From assembly GCA_013400115.1 (NCBI GenBank), contig VXBP01008521.1:233544-297543 (forward strand): 64,000 bases of DNA, given 5' to 3'. A model generated the notes under the pieces. The model saw nothing but the letters and a program-made list of their open reading frames with translations. It was not told where the DNA came from and ran no database searches. This stretch comes from Rhinopomastus cyanomelas (lineage: Eukaryota; Chordata; Aves; Bucerotiformes; Rhinopomastidae). This document shows, piece after piece, positions 56,160 through 64,000 of this stretch. The stretch's first letter is position 1, and every line of letters starts with the position of its first letter. Position numbers and translations under genes: made by a program.

Positions 56160-57060
56160 ACCAGTTATTAGATGCCATCCAGAGGGACCCTGACAGGCTT
56201 GAGAAATGGGCCAGTGCAAACTTCATGAAGTTCAACAAGTCCAAGTGCAAGGTCCTGCACCTGGGCTGGGACAATCCAAGACACAAGTACAGACTGGGTA
56301 CAGAGCAGCTTGAGAGTAGGCCTGATGACAAGGACATGGAGGTGTTAATGGATGTAAAGCTCAACACGAGCTGACAGTGTGCTCAGGCACTCCAGAAGAC
56401 TAACTGTATCCTGGAATGCATCAAGAAGAGTGTAGCAAGCAGATCAAGAAAAGTGATTCTTCCCCTCTACTCTGCCCTTGGGAGACCCCACCTGGAGTCC
56501 TGTGTCCAGTTCTGCTATCCCCACCATAAGAGGGACATAGATCTGTTGGAACGAGTCCTGGATCACAAGGCTGATCCAGAAGCTGGTGCACCATTGCTAC
56601 AAGGACAGGCTGAGGGAGCTGGGATTGTTCAATCTAGAGAAGAGAAGGCTTTGGGGTGACCTTATAGTGGCCTTCCAAACTACAGGAAACCTGAAGTGTC
56701 CAGTGATAGGGCAAGGGGAAATGGCTTTAAATGGAAGGAGAAGAGGTTTAGGCTGGAACTTAGGAAGAAATTCTTCAGTACAAGGGTGGTGTGGCTCTGG
56801 AATAGGTTGCCCAGAGAGGTTGTGGATGTCCTTCCCTGGAGATGTTCCAGGCCAAGTTGGATGAGGCTTTGAGCCACCTGGTCGAGCCAAGAGGCATCCC
56901 TGCTCATGGCAGGGAGGTTGGATTAGATGTCCTGCTCCGGCAGGGGGGTTGGACTCGATGATCTCTTGGGTCCCTTCCAACCCCTAACATCCTATGATCC
57001 TATGATCCTATGATCTCTGAGGTCCCTGCCAATGTGAGCCATTCTATGATGTCTATGATT
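56160..57060 (+). mobile_element. CR1 LINE 3' region with an inserted second CR1 tail
   Basis: About 900 bp of CR1. It starts with the family's GATGCCATCCAGAGGGACCC and CATGAAGTTCAACAAGTCCA blocks, passes through a degraded polymerase C-terminus (TTGTTCAATCTAGAGAAGAG) and reaches the 3' tail. The tail is interrupted at about 56930-57009 by a second short CR1 end. The outer tail resumes with ATGATCTCTGAGGTCCCTGC and ends ATTCTATGATGTCTATGAT. Confidence 0.92.
56930..57009 (+). mobile_element. Short CR1 3' end nested in another CR1
   Basis: About 80 bp: CAGGGGGGTTGGACTCGATG, then GGGTCCCTTCCAACCCCTAA, then three ATCCTATG-type terminal repeats. The outer CR1 reads continuously if this segment is removed (GATTAG then ATGATCTCTGAGG). 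Confidence 0.7.
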
Positions 57061-59809
57061 TTTCCTACAAGGCGCCTGCCTCATTCACTCACCGGCATGT
57101 ACCACAAGTATGGGCTGTGCAGAGGAAGCCGCTGCCTGCAGGACCCTGCATTGTTCAGTGAAAAGGTTCATCATGACAGTGATGAGGGTAAGAGGATGGA
57201 AGAGAAAAAGGTGCTAAATTCATTGACTTTTACTGACAGCTTCCCTGGACACTGGGTTCTTTAGCCCTGCCTCCATGGCCCTGTGAGATACTGAGAGTCA
57301 GCTGAAGCAAACTTTCACCACCCAGTCCATAACTGGGTTTCTTCTTTCCCTGATGCCTGATTGAACACCCTCAGGCTGATTGCTGGAAGAGCTAAAAGAT
57401 CACATCAGCATCTCTGACCCATAGCTCACGGGGGGATGGTTCAGCAGCAGCCTTAGCTCTGGTGTTTCAGCATCCCTTCCAGAACAGCTGGGTATGGACA
57501 CACACACAGAGTCACATGGAACAGCTTTCAGAGGTCTCTCTGTAGTAAACCCAGGCTTTCCACCTGCTTTCTTTCCCCTTCAACTGGTAGTCCTGATGGT
57601 GAACAACTTCCACTGCTGGGCCCTGCATGAGGAGTGGAAATGCCTTGGCCAGAAATTGCAGCTGCAGCCCTTGCTCCAGGGTGTCCTGGCACAAATGGGT
57701 CTGTCTGTCCCAGAGACACCAGCTGGCCAAGCATGTCCCTGGCAGCCCAAGCTCCTGGCAGACCTGCCTGCATGTGTCCTGGCACCAAGAGCCTCTTCTT
57801 TCTCTGCTACAAGATTGAAATCCAAACAATGGCAGTCAGATGCCCATGGGGACCCCAGAATGTCTTATGTGAGACACTGGGAAGGCTGCAGAGAAGCAGA
57901 ACTCTGACTCATAGGAAACTGGTGACATTTTCCAAAAAAAGCCTGCAAGTCCAGGGCTCTAATGTTCCCAAAAGGCAGCATAGAAGCCTAAGGGGTCTGG
58001 AGACCCCATTATACCACAGCACATGGTCTGCGTCACGGGATGGAGGAAATTCTGCCTCACTGTGCAATTCTCTACCCATTTTTCTCTTGTTGCCTGCTTC
58101 CCCTATGAGGTGGGATCTGACAGAGTTGAACTGGTCAGGTGCTGTTGCCTGCTGCCCAGTGCAAAGCCAGACTCACTCTTCTAGTGATGACAGAATGACT
58201 ATAGATGATGCAGATCACTATTTCACTTTGGGAGTCCCTGGAAAACATCACGATTGGGACCACAGTCAGTGAACTGGACCATGGTTGTTTTAAGAGAGAG
58301 CCCTGGGAGGCACTCGTGGGACTTGACAGTGCCTCTAGTGCCTCGTGCAGAACAGGACCCACTCCTCTTCATCAGTTGCAGCAACCACCAAGTCATTTGC
58401 CAGTGGTTTGGCTTCCTTTCAGTTCAAAGAGCAGCACAACAGCCCTTGCCAGCAATCCCCTGCATCAGCAGGAGGAGACACAGGGAGGCAGAGGCAGATG
58501 TTCCCCAGGCTGCCTGCATTAAAGTGATAATCAAATGATAAATTGTTCTCAAGCAAACTCGCATTTCCAGACATTAATTTCAATGCTGTGCAGATTGTTT
58601 CAGTGAAAGAAATACTCAAGCAGTGGAGAATGGTTGTGAGCTGGATGTATTCCAGCTGATGCTGGTGTGTGCCCAACCTGTAGCCACCCTGCAAAGCCAG
58701 GAAGGGTTGCCCAGGCTATGCATGGGAGGAGCTACAGGTCCTCTGGCATCATGCATCTTACCATAGGCACAGAGTCCCCAGTTCAGGTGCAACAAACATT
58801 CCCAAATTGAAAGCAGATGAGTGAAGCTCTTAAGTGACTTGTCCTGCATGTTGACAGTGCTGGGCCTTCATGTCCCCTCCTGAAAGATCAGGACATCAGC
58901 AGAGGAGAGATGCAGCATGATCTGCCTAAAGGAGGGATGATGGCAAAGGCTTTAGGGCACTGGAAACCAGAGTTTGTCTTAAAACTGGCAAGATTCTTTC
59001 ACTCTGTAGCTCCTGAGCAGAAATAATGTCTATAATGAGTTTGTGTAGACCATGATGGTGCAGTCCCTGCTCCCAGGCCCACTGCAGCGCTAGCAGGGTT
59101 CTACCTGGGATAGCTGCCACCAGAGCCTGGCCAGAGGCTCCTGCTGAGTGGCACCAGCAAAGTGATGCAAAGGCAGACTTGTACCAGCTGCAGCTCTGGC
59201 CCCCGAGGTACCTGACCTGCTTTCCCATTGCCAGCTATGTTCCAGCCCATTAAAGGTCATCGGAAGTTGGGTTTATTTTTAGTTTTCCCTTTTAAGTTGC
59301 CCTGAAGCAGTGAGGACTGATGGAAGGAAGGAACATCCTCCCTCCCATCAGTGGTTAGGTCAGTATCACCAGATGTATTTATGGGGTAGCCTTGCCCATC
59401 ACACACCACCTCCAAGAAGCCCAGCCCTTGGACCTCTCTGCTTATGAAGGTAGGCTGGCACACCTACCTCCTGCCCAGAGCTCCTCGGGGAGCACCAGCT
59501 GCTCAGAAAGAGCAATTTTGCCTTAGTGAATGCTGCTCCTTTCTTACAGCTGCAGTGGTGTTATCACAGTACCTTGATTTTTCTTTGGTTCCAGAATCAG
59601 GGTGATTCTAGGGGCATATGGGGGACTTCCAGGCTGGATCGTGTGTGTCCTCACTGCACAGGCTGGCAGCAAAGCTCAGAGCAGGTCTCCAGACCGTGCT
59701 GCCTGTGCAGCACAGAAGGAGACCAAACGACATCATTAAGAAAAGATAATTTCTTTTTACACTTCTAAGCACACTCTGCAGTGCTGCAGAATGGCTCGCC
59801 CCGGGTAAG

Positions 59810-60090
59810 CAGCGGGTTATCTCTTTCCTAGGAAATCTCTCTCTTTTATTTTTTCCCCCCGATCTAAAATTGGAATGCAGACACTTAAAATAAATTCTCA
59901 GAGAACAAAACTGAGAAAACACAAAGGGATTTGAATCAAAGTGTTTGGATTAATTAGCTTAAACTGAAAGCTTTCATTCTGATTTCAGCTTTGGCTTTTT
60001 TACACAAAATTAAAGCAGCAAAGCTTTGGAAGTTGAAAAATCAAACTGTTCCAGCCTGAAAATATCAAGACGTGATGCTTAGCCTCACTG
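59810..60090. promoter_or_regulatory. AT-rich unique block in the upstream intergenic region
   Basis: Repeat-free, with ACTTAAAATAAATTCTC, GGATTAATTAGCTTAAACTG and ACAAAATTAAAGCAG. Candidate distal element only. Confidence 0.22.
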
Positions 60091-60915
60091 AGCTGCTTTG
60101 TTGCTTTCTGAAAGGAAATGGCATCAGGACCAACACCTTTACCAGCAGCTTGGATCATTAAGAGCTTCAGAAGACTCCCTACATCAGCATAAGCAGTATC
60201 TTACTCAGGTTTTCCCTTTTTCTTCTAGAGAAAAGCCTAAAAATACTGTTTATCTGTTTTTCCAAGTTATCAAAAGATTTTTTAAACATGTCTCCTTTAC
60301 TGTACAGCTAAGCTGGAGCTGTCTGACCTGGACAGGGTGGTTCATATGAATCCTATCCTTGCTCAGCCTCTGTGGCACTGCCCCTGTTGTCTCTTGTGGG
60401 GCTGGCAGCACTGGATTTGCAGTTTGATGCTGTATGTGCAGGGGATGGCTCTTCAATCCTTGCCAGGTCACATCAGGAAGGAGAAGTAATGCAAAGGTTG
60501 TGATTTTGTACATTTTTGTACTCTAAAGATGAGTAAGAGGTGTTTTTGTGGCCGTTTTCCTACTGTGGGTGAAATTGAAAAATGAAAAATTGGAGATCTG
60601 GGGGGTTGTGCTCACTTTGTCATTTTTCATTCTCCTTCCTCATCCTGTTCATTTCAGTTTCAAGGAAAAAATCAGAACAGGATAAAAGCAGAGGTGGGGG
60701 AGGAATAAAGGAAAAGCGAACTAGAAGGGAGAAGCAAAGGGAAACTAAGAAGTTAAAATGAAATATTCTGAAAGTTTGATTCTCTAGATCTGTTTCCCAA
60801 TGAAACACATTTCCTGCGGAAACCTCTCCAAGAGAGCAACTCTGACCTTTCAAGCAGTTTTTCCTTCTGATTTTCAGTCACCTCTATTCAAAGCAGCTCC
60901 TGAATGAGCCTTGGC

Positions 60916-60955
60916 TGCACATCCTCAGCAGGGTTTGCACATCCCCAGCAGGGTT
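60916..60955. repeat. 20-bp tandem duplication (intergenic)
   Basis: Two units starting TGCACATCC and ending CAGCAGGGTT differ by one base. The start of a third (TGTCCATC) follows. Confidence 0.85.
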
Positions 60956-61387
60956 TGTCCATCTTGTTACCTGCTCCAGAGTCTTTAACACGGGGACAAT
61001 AAAACAGCCACTGGAGATGAGTGTGGCTTCACTGACTGCTTGTTAGTGCTGTGCACCAAGGCTGCCTTTTGCGAGTCAGCAGCCTGCAGTACCCAGCTGT
61101 GTGCTCGCAGCAGTCTCTTGCAGATGGATTCCAGAGAACCATCTTCCCCGTGACGTTCTCTGGATGCGGCTGGTCACACTTGTGTTCCTCCTGAGCCTGA
61201 CACCGCTGCTTGGGATACCGCTCTCCTGTTTTGGAGCCTTTCTTTGCTTTTCATGTCAAGCTCGGTTCTCTAGTCCCACATCACTTGTCCCATTCTGCGG
61301 GTTTTCCTCACCCCAAGGTCCACATTGGGATCACGTCCTTCCAGTGGACCAAGCGCAGGCTGCCGGTGAACAGGGGTGTAGAAACAT

Positions 61388-61680
61388 AGTAGCAGAGAAT
61401 CACAGAATATTTTGGGTCAAAAAGGACTTTTAGAAGTCATCTAGCCCAACGCCCTGCAGGGAGCAGGGACATCTTCAACCACAGCAAGTTGCTCAGAGCC
61501 GCATCCAACCTGGCCTGGAATGTTGGATGGGGATTCTCCCACCTCTCTGGACAACTTGGGCCAGTATCTCAATGCCCTCATTAAAAAAATATCTTCCTTG
61601 TATCTAGTCTAAATCTCCCCTCTTTGTTTCAAAACCATGGCCCCTTGTCCTGTGCGAAAAACACCGCCCGTTGCTGTCTG
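61388..61680 (-). mobile_element. CR1 LINE 3' fragment, minus orientation
   Basis: Opens with the reverse complement of a CR1 tail (GAATCACAGAATATTTTGGG). It continues with the typical CATCTAGCCCAACGCCCTGC, AACCTGGCCTGGAATGTTGG and CCATGGCCCCTTGTCCTGTG segments. Confidence 0.9.
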
Positions 61681-64000
61681 GACTGCACTGGTGGTGCGGT
61701 GGCTGCTGCCATCTAATGGATCTGGCAATTAATATGCAGGAGGGAGAGCCCAGCTGCACCATGCACTGGCCACTGGCAGTAATGGGCTAGTGAGCTGTGT
61801 TGTGGGCTATAGGCTGCTGCTGGGCACGCTGAGCCTCAAAAGCAGCTAAATGTCCCATAAGGTGACACTGGAGGGGAAGGCAGAAGTAGTGCTCTCCTAT
61901 TTTGAAGCCCAGAACAAGATCCTCGGAGCTGATGCTTGCTTGTCCCAGCAGCTCTGTGCTTCTCAGGGAACATTAAGCCCACCTGCAAACTCACAGCAGC
62001 AGCAGGATTTGCACGTTAAGGGTCTGCAACCCAAATTCAACTCAGGACATGTGATGGAAGTCGCCTGGCAGCCAAGAGCACCCCACAGCCAATTGCCCTC
62101 ATTTGTGGCTGCGAGCCGGGCTGTGCAGCAAGTCCCAGCAAGGGCTGTGCTCCAGCACTGACTGTGTCCAGTGCTGCCTGTCTCTGGGTGGCAGAACCCC
62201 TCTCAGATGAGGTCCTGTCTGACCATACCTGGGGAGGCTGGCAGAAGCTGGCTGCTCCGTACAAGCTACATGCCATCGGTTCCTCTGCATTATTGATAGG
62301 GTTAAAGCCATCTAGTGTTCTGGCCAGTGCTGGACAGAGATTCTTCCAGCCTGGGAGAAGAGCGGGGATGAGAGGCCAAGAAGAGAAGCCATGACTGGAT
62401 AGAGCAGCAAGAAGAGTGGAGCTGGGAAATGTCTTTGCTGTAGCTCTTCCATCGGCCAACAGAGATCAGGGGGACAAAAGACTCTTCATCAGCAAGGGAC
62501 CCTCTTCTGCTGTGAGGACTGGTTGGATCTGGCTGCCAGCTGTAAGTCTATCCTTGAGGGGCTGACTCCTGGGGTAGGTGTCCATCTTGGCTGGAAGTAT
62601 GGCACAGCTATCTTTCACGGAGGTGGGAAAGCAGTGAGAGCTGTGTTGGGGGGTGAGTGGGGGCACAGTGGCTCCAGAGGACAAGGATGGTGGGAAAAGC
62701 TCCTCTTCTGCAGGTGACATGGAAAGCAGACCCTCCTTCTGCAGGAGGCAGGGATGTGGGACTGCCTGGAGCTGTGGGACAAGCTGGAAATGTCAGGAGC
62801 CCATGTTTGCTCATGTCTCCCCATGTCTGCATCCTTGTGCAGGATGGAGTTGCTGTGAGGCAGAGCCTGGCAACCCACCTCTCATCTCTGCAACCTTGTT
62901 GTAGTGCAGACAGGAGAGACCTGACAGGAGTCAGAGGGAGCTGGGAGGAGTATCCTGAGGGTGCTCAACAGTTTCATGAGCTGTTAGCTCAGATCTTACG
63001 AAGGACATGAATACCAGGCTACATCTGTGACCTTGGAAGAAGCTGTTCTGGAGTCAGAAAGAGGTTTTCCTTGATAGACCTGTGGTGAGAAACTGCTGTG
63101 ATGTGTGATGGTTTAGCTGTTTCCCTATAACCACTGGCAAATCACTGGTGGGGATGGAAGGTGCTGTCGCTCTGCCTGGGCAAGGCTGCCTGAGCAAGTC
63201 AGTGTGCTGGATCAGTAGCTGCTGTGGGCAGTGATGAAGGGTGGCCTAGGAAGGGATAAAATTATCAAAAGAGCTTGATAAGGCTTTGAGAGACAACACT
63301 GTGAGGCTGTATGCCTTGCCACTCTCCTATGCCTTATTAGAAACCAGTGCGTCTGAGACACCCACACACAGAGTGGGGCTTTCCCTGATGTCTCAAACTA
63401 TCTTGCAAACTGAACTGGAAAAAACCCAAGATGTTTGCACAGGGGTGAGCTAGAAGGTTCCTTTCAGCAACACAGTGCCAGGCAGGAGCTGCAGCAGTCT
63501 TCAAATCCTGGAGCTCAGCTGGCTGGCTGTGGTCCTTCCTTCTTCCTTCCCATGCCTTATCTGTGGCCTCCACTTCCCTGGCTCTGTCTCCCCACAGTCT
63601 GGAGGCTCCCCTGGGCTATGATGATGTGTTGCTGCCTTTGAAGCAGTGGTCCTGTTCAGAGAGCAGTATGTGCCAGAAGAAGACCTCAAGCAGCAGCCTA
63701 GGCTGCTCCCTGGTGCAGGGGTGGCTGCTCTATGTTGTGAGGAGTGGTCCCAGGCTCCTGACCCACCCCATACGGCCAATACACACACGATGCATTTTCC
63801 AAGAGCCTTACTTCCTTCGCCCCTAGCTGAAAACAATGTGAGAGAAGCAATCCTCAGCATTTCTGAAAATTAAGCGCTGAGTTCAGCTTAGTTCAGCCCT
63901 GGAGCCTGGTTAACCCGTTAGCTGCGGGATGGAGCACATTTCTCAGTGCAGGCAGCAGCTTCAGATTGCTGTGTGTTGCACTGGATGGAGAAAAGTAAGA

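Larger units (their letters stand above)
54561..64000. other. Upstream intergenic region
   Basis: No exon recognised on either strand. It holds a nested CR1 at 56160-57060, a minus-oriented CR1 at 61388-61680, AT-rich blocks at 58510-58625 and 59810-60090, and a 20-bp tandem duplicate at 60916-60955. In human the neighbour here is SH3TC2, head to head. I see none of its exons, so it is either beyond the right edge or elsewhere. Confidence 0.6.

Noticed and set aside
61101..61433. A 110-codon plus-strand frame with a hydrophobic run near its start
   Set aside because: Its end runs into the CR1 at 61388, it has no recognised family, and no splice context supports it.
63590..63700. Possible plus-strand exon after CTCCCCACAG
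   Set aside because: The acceptor-like sequence looks fair, but no frame gives a recognisable protein and none resembles SH3TC2.
1..64000. CRISPR arrays, bacterial operons, tRNA or rRNA genes, phage or novel defence systems
   Set aside because: The window is spliced vertebrate DNA. I saw no array of regular repeats, no cloverleaf or rRNA sequence, and no prokaryotic gene organisation.

Overview
This window is vertebrate nuclear DNA, almost certainly from a bird. The evidence is spliced GT-AG genes with short introns, CpG-island promoters in a CpG-poor background, and many fragments of CR1, the dominant LINE of birds. I cannot name the species.

The window is dominated by one gene on the minus strand, ABLIM3 (actin-binding LIM protein 3). 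I could follow its complete coding sequence through 23 exons from the start codon at 53977 to the stop codon at 5258. All junctions are GT-AG, all phases match, and the total is 684 codons plus stop, against about 683 residues that I recall for human ABLIM3. The protein has four LIM zinc-binding domains, a long serine/tyrosine/proline-rich linker and a C-terminal villin headpiece. It is a cytoplasmic F-actin-binding scaffold. Intron 1 is about 29.3 kb and separates the first coding exon (13 coding bases) from the other 22 exons, which lie within 5.2-24.7 kb.

Layout from left to right. 1-2489 is the start of intron 1 of a second minus-strand gene. 2490-2830 is a CpG island with what I read as AFAP1L1 exon 1 (16 coding bases, phase 1); the ABLIM3-AFAP1L1 order and orientation are those of human 5q32. 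2830-5257 is the ABLIM3 3' UTR plus intergenic DNA. 5258-24658 holds ABLIM3 exons 23 to 2. 24659-53964 is intron 1, with CR1 fragments, AT-rich blocks that may be regulatory, and a small CpG cluster. 53650-54560 is the ABLIM3 CpG-island promoter and exon 1. 54560-64000 is upstream intergenic DNA with two CR1 copies and no gene that I can recognise. SH3TC2 would be the expected head-to-head neighbour, but none of its exons is visible here.

Mobile DNA: CR1 fragments lie at about 7.5, 16.6, 30.3, 35.2, 39.0, 43.1, 50.8, 56.2-57.1 (with a second CR1 nested in its 3' tail) and 61.4 kb. A probable solo endogenous-retrovirus LTR lies in ABLIM3 intron 6, in the same transcriptional sense as the gene.

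I found no sign of a novel biological system. The points most worth checking are the 8-nt microexon, the block of phase-symmetric linker exons, tandem splice acceptors, minimal uORFs in the ABLIM3 leader, the sense-oriented LTR between the two halves of LIM4, and the nested CR1. Gene assignments rest on my memory of the human proteins, not on a database search.
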